Under the pieces are notes generated by a model. It was not told the origin of the DNA. It searched no databases and worked only from the letters and a program-made list of their open reading frames with translations. The translations under genes were made by a program, and so were the position numbers. From Verrucomicrobiota bacterium (GTDB lineage: Bacteria; Verrucomicrobiota; Verrucomicrobiia; Limisphaerales; UBA1096), in the NCBI GenBank assembly GCA_030747575.1, contig JASLKI010000018.1, positions 1 through 18,505 of the forward strand: DNA of 18,505 nt, in the 5' to 3' direction. Below are positions 1 to 6,482 of this stretch, one piece after another (the stretch's first letter is position 1; each line of letters opens with the position of its first letter).

Positions 1-11
1 CCCCGCAACCA
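1..11 (+). tRNA. 3' end of an initiator tRNA (fMet-like), partial
   Basis: The first 11 bases, CCCCGCAACCA, equal the 3' acceptor strand plus ACCA of typical bacterial initiator tRNA. The body of the gene would lie upstream of the window. Support comes from two further initiator-like copies at 1307-1353 and 8164-8240, and from an identical 22-base stretch (4-25 = 1346-1367) running from the acceptor end into the terminator. Whether the upstream gene is intact cannot be seen. Confidence 0.6.
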
Positions 12-17
12 ATTTTT

Positions 18-53
18 AACCCTCGATTTCTATAATGTTCTCGCGGGTTTTTT
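18..53 (+). terminator. Rho-independent terminator after the initiator tRNA
   Basis: Bases 18-26 pair with 41-49, with one mismatch (T23 against C44). The loop is about 14 bases and a run of six T (48-53) follows. It lies seven bases after the tRNA end. The left arm is shared with the hairpins after the other two tRNA copies. Confidence 0.65.
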
Positions 54-172
54 GGTGCCGACCCTCTTCTCTAACTTCCCCCTCAATCGGCCCAAAACTG
101 CGCCAGTGCTATTTTGTGCTAGGTTTTTTTGCGCGTAACAATGCGCTTGACGGGTTTTTCTAACGAAAAAGC

Positions 173-201
173 TTGAAAAACGATCACAATTGATCGATAA
201 T
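173..201 (+). promoter_or_regulatory. Sigma-70-like promoter with a palindrome in the spacer
   Basis: A -35-like TTGAAA (173-178) and a -10-like GATAAT (196-201) are separated by exactly 17 bases. A perfect inverted repeat, CGATCA-CAAT-TGATCG (181-196), fills most of the spacer and touches the -10 box, the usual place for a repressor operator. Transcription would start near 208, the A of the ATG of the small membrane ORF, so the message could be leaderless. This is read by eye; no regulator gene is recognisable nearby. Confidence 0.4.
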
Positions 202-207
202 ACTGCC

Positions 208-327
208 ATGGCGGATTCTAGCGATTTAACTAAAAATAATACGAGATGGTTCCCTGATTGGGTATCATTCTTGTTACTTGCCACTTGGCCCATTCCCCTG
301 ATTATTATTTTAATAATCTGGAGTTGA
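208..327 (+). CDS. Small single-pass membrane protein, 39 aa
   Basis: The ORF has a polar N-terminus (MADSSDLTKNNTRW, about residues 1-14) and then one hydrophobic segment (about residues 19-38, FLLLATWPIPLIIILIIW) that could span a membrane. No family is recognised. No Shine-Dalgarno sequence precedes the ATG, but a good promoter places the predicted transcription start at or next to it, which would suit a leaderless mRNA. The stop is 31 bases before the prepilin gene at 359, so the two may be co-transcribed. It could be a membrane partner of that prepilin, a small stress or toxin-like peptide, or a chance ORF. The hydrophobic design and promoter favour a real gene, but support is modest. 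Confidence 0.4.
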   Translation: MADSSDLTKNNTRWFPDWVSFLLLATWPIPLIIILIIWS

Positions 328-358
328 TTTAGAGTGTCGTCAAACCAATCAAAAAGTT

Positions 359-1123
359 ATGAAAATATCACCCTCAAGCGTTAGTGACTTTAAGCGAGGC
401 TTCACGTTGATTGAATTGCTGGTGGTGATTGCCATCATTGCCATCCTAGCAGGGTTATTGCTGCCTGCCTTGGCCAAGGCAAAGCAGAAGGGGCAAGCAA
501 CGATTTGCCTAAACGACCTGAAACAGACCGGGTTGGCCATGCTGATGTTTGCCGATGAGAATGACGACATGATCCCACGCGGCAGTGTGGGCAACTCGAC
601 ACGTGGGTGGCCGGATTTAATGTCATACGTGTCGAAGGGAGGCACCGAGAAGGCATCCTCTTGGGAATCTTATGCCCGCAACATCAAGATTTTCATGTGT
701 CCAAGCTATCCCATCCCAAATAATATACCGAACAAAGGCCAGGTGGTCACATATGTAGTGAATACATGGGACTCAAGAACGGCCGTCTCCTGTACATCAA
801 GTGCCAATGAGTACATAGGCTTGAGCAAGATTACTAATTTCAATTTACCATCTGACTCAGCTTATCTATTGGACGGTGAGAGTGGCACTGACAATCAGGG
901 AATCAACCGGCCGATCATTACCAGTTTCCAGCGAACGGATCTGAACGATGTGTGGCTTCCTAGTCATTTACCATATGGTGCGGGTGGTAAGCGTCTTAGT
1001 AATGACAGGCGTATCGCTGCTAAGCGGCATAACGATGGATCGAATATACTGTTCATCGACGGTCATGCTGGTTTCCGTAAAGCCAAGCTGATCGATGTTG
1101 ATTTGTTTAGGGAAAAGAGATGA
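359..1123 (+). CDS. Prepilin-type N-terminal cleavage/methylation protein, H-X9-DG C-terminus
   Basis: A pseudopilin-like protein of 254 aa. A short basic leader ends at Gly14, followed by the type IV prepilin signature FTLIELLVVIAIIAILAGLL, with the conserved Glu five residues after the cleavage site and one hydrophobic helix (about 15-36). The end carries the H-X9-DG motif (His224, Asp234-Gly235), typical of the very numerous DUF1559-like prepilins of Planctomycetota, Verrucomicrobiota and Lentisphaerota. Such proteins should be processed by a prepilin peptidase and enter a type II secretion or pilus-like fibre. No secretion machinery is encoded nearby. The start gives a normal 13-residue leader; no strong ribosome site is visible. 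The gene lies alone with the small membrane ORF between two initiator-tRNA 3' ends. Family call is firm, exact role unknown. Confidence 0.9.
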   Translation: MKISPSSVSDFKRGFTLIELLVVIAIIAILAGLLLPALAKAKQKGQATICLNDLKQTGLAMLMFADENDDMIPRGSVGNSTRGWPDLMSYVSKGGTEKASSWESYARNIKIFMCPSYPIPNNIPNKGQVVTYVVNTWDSRTAVSCTSSANEYIGLSKITNFNLPSDSAYLLDGESGTDNQGINRPIITSFQRTDLNDVWLPSHLPYGAGGKRLSNDRRIAAKRHNDGSNILFIDGHAGFRKAKLIDVDLFREKR

Positions 1124-1306
1124 TAGATTTGCACGAATATTAACAATGATTCGTTGGCTAAATATCGTGGCAATTTGGATGCCTTAAAGGTGTGAGCGGC
1201 ACTAAAGGCAGTGGTTCTTCAAAACGGAGGCAACATTGGGGCAACAGCAAAAATGAAGAATTTGTAGGTCTTTGAAAAACAAACGGTTATGGCGAAATAT
1301 ACTTTT

Positions 1307-1353
1307 GGCTTATAACCTGAAGGTCGCCAGTTCAAATCTGGCCCTCGCAACCA
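1307..1353 (+). pseudogene. 3' half of an initiator tRNA (displaced fragment, possible att site)
   Basis: From the anticodon arm onward the sequence follows an initiator tRNA: half anticodon stem, AAGGTC variable loop, a perfect T stem (GCCAG/CTGGC) around TTCAAAT, acceptor strand CCTCGCA and ACCA. Upstream of about 1306 the match stops, so the D arm and 5' acceptor strand are missing and it cannot fold as a tRNA. A truncation point in the anticodon arm and an intact 3' half are what a tyrosine-recombinase element leaves when it integrates in a tRNA gene. It matches the corresponding part of 8164-8240 with a few changes. Confidence 0.75.
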
Positions 1354-1359
1354 ATTTTT

Positions 1360-1394
1360 AACCCTCGGTAAACTAATGTTACTGGGGGTTTTTC
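1360..1394 (+). terminator. Rho-independent terminator after the tRNA fragment
   Basis: A 12-base-pair stem (1360-1371 with 1379-1390, two G-T wobbles) encloses a seven-base loop (1372-1378) and is followed by T residues. Its left arm begins like those of the hairpins at 18 and 8248. The right arm differs but compensates for the left-arm differences, so pairing is maintained. Confidence 0.75.
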
Positions 1395-1458
1395 TTACTC
1401 ACCCCTGCCTGTTTTCCGCCGTTAACCACCGTTGCTCCTGGGAGCCTAAAACCGCTTT

Positions 1459-1654
1459 TTGGGACCAGATCCACGGTACATCAGTGGCACAGGCATTCTT
1501 TATCAGGCACAGGAAGGAACGCAGCGTCTACCAGTTATGCTGGGTGGAGCAGGGCAGGGAACGGACAAGGAGTTATACAAGCAGGAAGGAAGCCGAGCAG
1601 GAGAAACAACGGCGACTGGAACTCCTCGCTCAAGGCAACGCACCCGGGGGGTAG
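1459..1654 (+). pseudogene. Remnant of a tyrosine recombinase (integrase) N-terminus, frameshifted
   Basis: Two overlapping frames together read like the arm-binding N-terminal region of phage-type integrases. One frame gives RYISGTGILYQAQ, resembling the GTG-x-LY-x-R start of that domain. The other continues as RKERSVYQLCWVEQGRERTR and then SYTSRKEAEQEKQRRLE, resembling the strands and the K-x-AE helix that follow. A frameshift near 1500 is needed to join them. The frame then stops at 1654, with no core-binding or catalytic (R...H-x-x-R...Y) domain, so it would be inactive. It starts about 100 bases after a tRNA 3' fragment, where integrases of tRNA-targeted islands usually lie. Identification is from pattern only and needs a profile search; a chance ORF cannot be excluded. 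Confidence 0.4.
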
Positions 1655-1725
1655 GAGAGGGGGAAGAGCTTTTCAACTGATGCCAATTACAATATTCTCT
1701 TCTCAACTTTCTAGGTCATGCTGAA

Positions 1726-2256
1726 ATGAAACACATACTACTAACAACAATCGCAGCCGTGCTTCTGGTGGGGTGTGGGGAGTCACAGTCACCAGAACCG
1801 ACGATAGCCAAAGCGCCAGACATCTCAATTCACGAGGCTGCTGCGTTAGGAAATATCGAAGTGGTCAAACAGTTCCTGGATTCTGGCACGGATGTGAATG
1901 CGAAGGATAAGACGGGTGGGACACCTTTGGATGAGGCGGCTGGTTGGGGTCGCAAGGATATCGTTGAACTCCTAATCTCTAAAGGCGCGAATGTGAATGC
2001 GAAGTTTGATGGTGATGGATCGACTCCTTTGCATCTTTCGGCTTGGAAGGGTCACTTTGAAGCCTCCGAATTATTAATCACCGCAGACGCGGATGTGAAT
2101 GCGAAGATGGAGGATGGCGATACACCGTTAGATTTGGCCGAAAGGGAGTCAAGGCGAGACTCCTCCCAAGTCAAAGCCGCCAAAAAAGAAATCGCCGATC
2201 TCCTTCGCAAACACGGCGGCAAGACGGGTGCAGAGCTGAAAGCTGAAGGGAAGTAA
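1726..2256 (+). CDS. Ankyrin-repeat lipoprotein
   Basis: A 176-aa protein. It begins with a lipoprotein signal peptide, MKHILLTTIAAVLLVGC, with lipobox LVGC (Cys17), so it should be anchored in the envelope. About three to four ankyrin repeats follow (residues about 34-165), with recurring DVNAKD, GTPLDEAA, STPLHLSAWKGH and KDIVELLISKGANVNAK elements. Ankyrin repeats bind other proteins; the partner is unknown. The last repeat contains a charged insertion (ERESRRDSSQVKAAKK). The protein ends in LRKHGGKTGAELKAEGK. Both its first 45 and last 54 coding bases recur elsewhere in the window, making this the only intact member of a decayed local gene family. The stop is TAA; the other tail copies stop with TGA overlapping the next ATG. 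A weak AGG lies upstream of the start. Confidence 0.88.
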   Translation: MKHILLTTIAAVLLVGCGESQSPEPTIAKAPDISIHEAAALGNIEVVKQFLDSGTDVNAKDKTGGTPLDEAAGWGRKDIVELLISKGANVNAKFDGDGSTPLHLSAWKGHFEASELLITADADVNAKMEDGDTPLDLAERESRRDSSQVKAAKKEIADLLRKHGGKTGAELKAEGK

Positions 2257-2324
2257 TTCTCTGGACATCGGCATTCTTTAGACTACTAAAGTCGTTAATT
2301 GATATTTGGTGGTATTGTGGGTAT

Positions 2325-2744
2325 GTGTTGGCAGATATTATAAGATTTATGTTTGAAGATATAAAAAACGGAAATATTGAAGGCGTTAAACTAGCTATTG
2401 CTAATGGCTCGGATGTGAATGCAAAGGATGAGTTGGGATCTACTCCTTTGGATGGTGCTGTCTACGATGGCCACAAGGAAATCGCCGAGCTACTTATCGC
2501 CAACGGTGCAAATGCAAATGCGAAAGATGAGGATGGGGCAACTCCTCTCCATCTAGCGGCAGACACAGGTCACAAGGATATTGTTGAACTACTAATTTCA
2601 AAAGGAGCGGATGTGAATGCAAAGGACGAGGATGAGACGACGCCTTTGTATATTGCGATTGAAGAAGGTCACACCGAAACAGCCAACATCCTCCGCAAAC
2701 ACGGCGCCAAGACCAAGAAGGAACTGGAAGCCGGAGGCAAATGA
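2325..2744 (+). CDS. Ankyrin-repeat protein without signal peptide
   Basis: A 139-aa product from GTG at 2325, or 131 aa from the in-frame ATG at 2349, which I consider equally likely. It has about three ankyrin repeats (SDVNAKDELGSTPLDGAVYD, ANAKDEDGATPLHLAADTGH, DVNAKDEDETTPLYIAIEEG) and the family tail LRKHGAKTKKELEAGGK. It is a paralogue of the gene at 1726, sharing codons as well as residues in the repeat cores. Unlike that gene it has no signal peptide or lipobox, so the 5' end appears lost. Either it is now cytoplasmic or it is a 5'-truncated relic still open downstream. Its TGA stop overlaps the ATG of the sulfatase (2741), allowing translational coupling. Confidence 0.75.
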   Translation: MLADIIRFMFEDIKNGNIEGVKLAIANGSDVNAKDELGSTPLDGAVYDGHKEIAELLIANGANANAKDEDGATPLHLAADTGHKDIVELLISKGADVNAKDEDETTPLYIAIEEGHTETANILRKHGAKTKKELEAGGK

Positions 2745-2785
2745 AACACCTCCTACTCACAACAATCGTAGCCGTGGTGCTGGTT
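2691..2785 (+). repeat. Dispersed junction repeat, copy A (ankyrin tail + ATGA + signal peptide start)
   Basis: The 54-base ankyrin tail (2691-2744) overlaps by ATGA the 45-base signal-peptide start (2741-2785). The same composite occurs at 4299-4393. Single halves occur at 2203-2256 and 5634-5687 (tail), and at 1726-1770 and 6483-6527 (signal). Signal copies agree pairwise at about 39-40 of 45 bases in the comparisons I counted, including many synonymous positions, so they are recent duplicates rather than convergent leaders. Confidence 0.8.
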
Positions 2786-4240
2786 GAGGCGGTTTGCCCC
2801 GTTGAAGCTGCCAAGAGGCCCAATGTCTTGTTCCTTGCGGTCGATGACATGAACGACTGGATCGGGTGCCACAACACAACACCCGCCGCCATCACCCCAA
2901 ACATCGATCGCTTGGCCAAGCGCGGCGTCAACTTCACCAACGCCCATACTGCCGGCGTATTCTGCGCTCCTTCACGAGCTACCATCTTCTCGGGCCAGTT
3001 CGCTTCCACCACAGGTTGCTATGATACTGCCCTCTACTTCGTCGATCATCCGAAGATTCGTTCTCTCCAGAGTAGCTTCAAGAAAGCCGGTTACCGTACC
3101 ATGGGGGCGGGCAAGCTCTTCCACCACCCCGCCGGAAACGTCGACCTGCGCGGTTGGGACGAGTTTTACGTTCGCACCAAGCGTCAAAGGGAAACAGGAT
3201 TTCCGATGGATTCCTGGTCGGAGGAGGTTCCCTTCCCCAATCCAAGACCCTATGGCACTTATCGCCGCACCCCGGGAGCGCCGAAAAGCAACGGTGGATT
3301 CATGGAGTTCGGTCCCGTCCCGAATAACCGTGAAAAAGATCTTGCCGACAGCATGCGGGCCAAGTGGGCGGTCGAGCGGTTGGGAGAAAAATACGACGAA
3401 CCTTTCTTCTTGGCAATGGGGCTCTATGCCCCGCACTTCCCCAACTACTGCCCACAAAAATATTTTGACCTCTACAAGCGAAACGAGATCAAGCTGCCAC
3501 CCTATAAGGCGGACGACCTCGACGACCTGCCCGAGAACATCAGGCGCCAAAAGATCAACCGATCGAGAATCCACCAACGCCTGGTCAAACTCGGAGCCGT
3601 GCAAGAAGCTCTTCACGGTTATCTGGCCTGTATGAGCTACGCCGATGCCCAAATCGGACGCGTCTTGGATGCTCTCGACGCCGGCCCTTACGCTGACAAC
3701 ACCATCATCGTCCTCTGGTCCGACCACGGCTACCACCACGGAGAGAAAGGTGACTGGGGCAAGCACACTCTCTGGGAACGAACCTCAAACGTCCCCTTCG
3801 TCTGGGCCGGGCCGGGAGTGGCCAAGGGAGCCACCTCCGACGTCACCGTCAGCCTCATCGACATGTACCCCACCTTCGTCGAACTATGCGATCTGCCAAA
3901 GACGCCGCACACCCTCGAGGGCACATCGATAGCAGCCACCCTCGCCGACCCGCACAATGCCAAGGATCGGGAGGTCTACCTGCCACACATGTTTCCGGAG
4001 TCCTTCGCCATCATGAACATGGAATGGCGATACATTCGCTACAAGGACGGCAGCGAGGAGCTATATAACGTGCAAAAGGACCCTAACGAGTGGCGCAACT
4101 TGGCCGAGCAGCCAAAATACTCAGAGATCAAGAAACACCTTGCTGGGAAAGGGCCAAAAAACTTTGCCAAACCCGTCCCCAAGCGAAAGTCAAAACGCGA
4201 TCTGATCCTCGAAGGCGAAACCTTCCACTGGAAAAACTAG
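2741..4240 (+). CDS. Secreted sulfatase, iduronate-2-sulfatase-like (type I, formylglycine-dependent)
   Basis: A 499-aa protein that should hydrolyse sulfate esters, probably on polysaccharides or glycosaminoglycan-like polymers. After a signal peptide (about residues 1-23) it shows the sulfatase core: RPNVLFLAVDDMNDW with metal-binding Asp35-Asp36, then the C-x-P-S-R signature CAPSR with Cys75 as the residue converted to formylglycine. Later come LWSDHGYHHGEKGDWGKHT, typical metal and substrate ligands, and the C-terminal RYIRYKDGSEELYNVQKDPNEW element common to this subfamily. Length is normal. The first 15 codons are nearly those of the neighbouring ankyrin lipoproteins, and an ankyrin tail relic follows the gene (4299-4352). 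The catalytic part therefore looks spliced into an ankyrin-family frame. The ATGA overlap with the upstream ankyrin gene suggests co-translation. The substrate cannot be predicted. Confidence 0.93.
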   Translation: MKHLLLTTIVAVVLVEAVCPVEAAKRPNVLFLAVDDMNDWIGCHNTTPAAITPNIDRLAKRGVNFTNAHTAGVFCAPSRATIFSGQFASTTGCYDTALYFVDHPKIRSLQSSFKKAGYRTMGAGKLFHHPAGNVDLRGWDEFYVRTKRQRETGFPMDSWSEEVPFPNPRPYGTYRRTPGAPKSNGGFMEFGPVPNNREKDLADSMRAKWAVERLGEKYDEPFFLAMGLYAPHFPNYCPQKYFDLYKRNEIKLPPYKADDLDDLPENIRRQKINRSRIHQRLVKLGAVQEALHGYLACMSYADAQIGRVLDALDAGPYADNTIIVLWSDHGYHHGEKGDWGKHTLWERTSNVPFVWAGPGVAKGATSDVTVSLIDMYPTFVELCDLPKTPHTLEGTSIAATLADPHNAKDREVYLPHMFPESFAIMNMEWRYIRYKDGSEELYNVQKDPNEWRNLAEQPKYSEIKKHLAGKGPKNFAKPVPKRKSKRDLILEGETFHWKN

Positions 4241-4298
4241 ACGTCCTTCTTCCACAGTCCAATCCCGCATATAAGCCGAACGAAAAACTCCCGCCCTC

Positions 4299-4352
4299 TT
4301 CCGCAAGAACGGAGCCAAGACATCTGAAGAATTGAAAGCTGAAGACAAATGA
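4299..4352 (+). pseudogene. Relic of an ankyrin-lipoprotein C-terminus
   Basis: In this frame the DNA reads FRKNGAKTSEELKAEDK followed by TGA, matching residue for residue the C-terminal tails of the ankyrin genes ending at 2256 and 2744. No ankyrin repeat precedes it; the sulfatase gene does. The TGA overlaps the ATG of the next signal-peptide relic at 4349, the same junction as at 2741. Confidence 0.75.
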
Positions 4353-4393
4353 AACATATACTAATCACAACAATCGCAGCCGTGGTGCTGGTG
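4299..4393 (+). repeat. Dispersed junction repeat, copy B (ankyrin tail + ATGA + signal peptide start)
   Basis: Second full copy of the composite at 2691-2785, with the same ATGA overlap. The signal half differs from copy A at 6 of 45 bases, by my count. Confidence 0.8.
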
Positions 4394-4429
4394 CGGTGTG
4401 TCACTTATCGAAGTGTTGATCGATGCTAA
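4349..4429 (+). pseudogene. Relic of an ankyrin-lipoprotein signal peptide
   Basis: The frame MKHILITTIAAVVLVRC keeps the family signal sequence and the Cys of the lipobox, but the Gly before it is Arg. The frame ends at TAA after 26 codons. In another frame the next bases read LIEVLIDAKS, loosely like an ankyrin helix (compare DIVELLISKGA), suggesting the rest of a decayed repeat up to about 4448. No function expected. Confidence 0.65.
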
Positions 4430-4495
4430 ATCATTATCGAGTTGTAAGATTTGAAAGGTTGTGTTCGAGGTTTGATCAAGAATAGGATTTGCAAC

Positions 4496-5512
4496 ATGAA
4501 CTGCGAGGAAAAAGGTTTGTTTCAAAAATGTCAGGATATCATCAGCGATGGTAAACTGAGTGAGCGTGATGTACGGCAGCTTACGGAGTATATCAACGCT
4601 TCTCCTAACGCATCGGATACCTTGATCGGGAAGCAGCTCGTTGGACCTCTTCAAAAGGTTTGGGTAGATGGCGAGGTGGACGAAAGGGAGCTCAACATGT
4701 TAGCAGGATTGCTGGTCAGCATTGTGCATCCAGAGCCACCATCGGGGGTTTCATCGACAGCCGGGGTTACTGCATTGCCATCAGGGTCTTCCGTCACTAT
4801 GTCCACCACCGATTCCGATCCAATGGCGGCCATTATTACGGGCCAGCGTCAGGAACAGCAGAAAATACTGGATGGGTTAAAGGAAGCATTCAAGTTGATG
4901 AACCAACGGAATATAAGTCGAGATGAGCTTGATGAAGCTGAAAAAAATATTAGAACATCAAGCAAGGTCATATTCGACCTGAAGGATAAAGTAATAAAAA
5001 GGAAGGTGATCATAGGATTTGTTGAAGAGCAAATTTCTAATCTTCTGGGAGGTGAAGATAAAGACACTCAAGATTGGCGTAAGTTTTTCAAAAAAAGACC
5101 ATCCAGGGCGCTTGTGAAGAATTGCGCGATACAAGCTATCACTTCCTCAGGCCAGGGTGACGCCCAGGAAATAGTGGTTGAATTGATTAGGCGTGAGCAG
5201 GCGATTCAGCCAATTACTCAAGCGCCCGGAGGGCGCTATTCTGTCAAAAAAATGGTCAAACCGGTTAATTTCTATTACGACTCTCCTGATGCACGGAAGG
5301 TTTGTATCGTCGGGGATTTTAACGATTGGAAACCGGACTCCCACCCGATGAAACGACAAACGGGCGGTTTCTGGAACGCTAAAATTTCGTTGCCGCATGG
5401 ACACCACCGCTACCATTTCTTGGTGGATGGTTCGGTGGCCTTAGATCCGCGAGCAAATGGCGAAGTTCTCAACGACAAAAAAGAACGAGTGTCTCTGATT
5501 GCTGTAAGCTGA
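4496..5512 (+). CDS. Protein with C-terminal CBM48/AMPK-type glycogen-binding domain and helical N-terminus
   Basis: A 338-aa protein. The last 80 or so residues form a CBM48-like module (PVNFYYDSPDARKVCIVGDF, then NDWKPDSHPMKR, FWNAKISLPHGHHRYHFLVD, and DPRANGEVLNDKKE), as in AMPK beta subunits and the N-domains of glycogen-branching enzymes. It probably binds alpha-glucan. No catalytic domain follows. The N-terminus (about 1-75) is helical (KCQDIISDGKLSERDVRQLT, KVWVDGEVDERELNMLAGLL), with two acidic DGxxxERE-type loops resembling TerB-like or EF-hand-like pairs. A Ser/Thr/Pro-rich linker (about 80-110), a charged coiled-coil-prone stretch (about 120-185) and a basic segment (WRKFFKKRPSRALVK) follow. 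There is no signal peptide, so it is probably cytoplasmic. I chose ATG 4496 over 4451 because AGGA precedes it by eight bases. The gene sits between ankyrin relics. The whole-protein family is unrecognised. Confidence 0.8.
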   Translation: MNCEEKGLFQKCQDIISDGKLSERDVRQLTEYINASPNASDTLIGKQLVGPLQKVWVDGEVDERELNMLAGLLVSIVHPEPPSGVSSTAGVTALPSGSSVTMSTTDSDPMAAIITGQRQEQQKILDGLKEAFKLMNQRNISRDELDEAEKNIRTSSKVIFDLKDKVIKRKVIIGFVEEQISNLLGGEDKDTQDWRKFFKKRPSRALVKNCAIQAITSSGQGDAQEIVVELIRREQAIQPITQAPGGRYSVKKMVKPVNFYYDSPDARKVCIVGDFNDWKPDSHPMKRQTGGFWNAKISLPHGHHRYHFLVDGSVALDPRANGEVLNDKKERVSLIAVS

Positions 5513-5630
5513 TGCCAAGCTCCAAGTTCAGGTTGTGATATAACTTTTAGCCTCGACTGGATTATGCTAAAATGAATGCATCATCTGTAATGAGGGTGAT
5601 GAGAATTCAACCGCAAATAATAAACGACTA

Positions 5631-5687
5631 ACCCTCCGCAAGCACGGCGGCAAGACAGGTGAAGAATTGGAAGTTGACGGGAAATGA
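5631..5687 (+). pseudogene. Relic of an ankyrin-lipoprotein C-terminus
   Basis: The frame reads TLRKHGGKTGEELEVDGK then TGA, the family tail, with no ankyrin repeats before it. The TGA overlaps the ATG of the prepilin at 5684. About 50-100 bases upstream (5514-5580) the DNA resembles the 5' flank of the intact ankyrin gene: both have CTGATGCCAA, AACTTT and an ATGCT-AAATGAA start context (compare 1678-1730). This hints at a unit whose whole interior was deleted. Confidence 0.7.
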
Positions 5688-6469
5688 AAGCAAAGCCTAG
5701 CCGGGGGTTTACTCTTATTGAGCTATTAGTGGTGATCGCCATCATCGCAATTCTGGCTTCGCTGTTATTGCCAGCCCTGAGTCGTGCCAAGCTAAAGGTT
5801 AAGGGGATCAAGTGCGTCTCCAATCTCAAGCAACTTGGCCTTGCTCACAAATTATACACCAATGATACTGGAAGTATGTTGCCGTTTGAATCACCCACCC
5901 GCAACTACGTGTGGCTAGATCAGCTGAGCAAAAACTACTCCAAGGTCGACGAGATAAGAATTTGCCCCGTGGCGCCTGTCGATCAGTCGAAACTCGGATC
6001 AGAGGGAACAGCGACAAGAGCATGGTCAAACAAGGGAATAAACGGACGCACAGGCAAGCCATGGGCCGGGAGCTACGGTTTGAATGGATGGACTTATGCT
6101 GGTGATTGGCCTCAAAGCTGGGTGACGCAGCATGGGATGGCCAGAGACCTAGCTTACCTGACGGACAGTGATGTCCGATCCTCCTCACGCACGCCTCTAT
6201 TCTGTGATGCCATGTGGCGCAACCAATGGCCCATGATTAAGCAGAGCCCGGCTTCAAGTCTGTCCAAAGGCAGTACAGAAAATGTGGGTTTTTCCAGGAT
6301 AACCCTCACCAGACATGGAGGCGTCTCGCCAGGGGAGGAGTTCCTCCCAAAAAGCAAAAAAATATTGCCAGGCGCCATCAATGTCATGTTTTCAGACGGC
6401 CATGCTGAACTCATCCAATTGAATGATCTTTGGTCGTTAAAGTGGCATAAAAAGTATGGAGACAAATGA
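5684..6469 (+). CDS. Prepilin-type N-terminal cleavage/methylation protein (H...DG variant)
   Basis: A 261-aa pseudopilin-like protein with a very short leader, MKAKPSRG, then FTLIELLVVIAIIAILASLL, so a prepilin peptidase should cut after Gly8. The middle is globular, with several Trp and two to three Cys. The C-terminus has the DUF1559-type signature INVMFSDGHAEL, but the paired His is 26 residues before DG instead of nine because of a Lys/Pro-rich insertion (GEEFLPKSKKILPG). It should be an envelope fibre or secretion-associated minor pilin; no assembly genes are near. Its ATG overlaps the stop of an ankyrin tail relic (ATGA), so the start fuses precisely to the local junction repeat. A signal-peptide relic begins 13 bases after its stop. 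Confidence 0.9.
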   Translation: MKAKPSRGFTLIELLVVIAIIAILASLLLPALSRAKLKVKGIKCVSNLKQLGLAHKLYTNDTGSMLPFESPTRNYVWLDQLSKNYSKVDEIRICPVAPVDQSKLGSEGTATRAWSNKGINGRTGKPWAGSYGLNGWTYAGDWPQSWVTQHGMARDLAYLTDSDVRSSSRTPLFCDAMWRNQWPMIKQSPASSLSKGSTENVGFSRITLTRHGGVSPGEEFLPKSKKILPGAINVMFSDGHAELIQLNDLWSLKWHKKYGDK

Positions 6470-6482
6470 TAATTATCGCCCA

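Noticed and set aside
1376..1654. A 92-aa ORF starting at 1376 as an intact gene
   Set aside because: Its start lies inside the terminator hairpin, its first third has no family-like sequence, and the integrase-like part needs a frameshift. I treat it as a remnant from about 1459.
2972..3766. Minus-strand ORF (264 aa) opposite the sulfatase
   Set aside because: It is an antisense shadow of a strongly conserved sulfatase frame, with no motif of its own.
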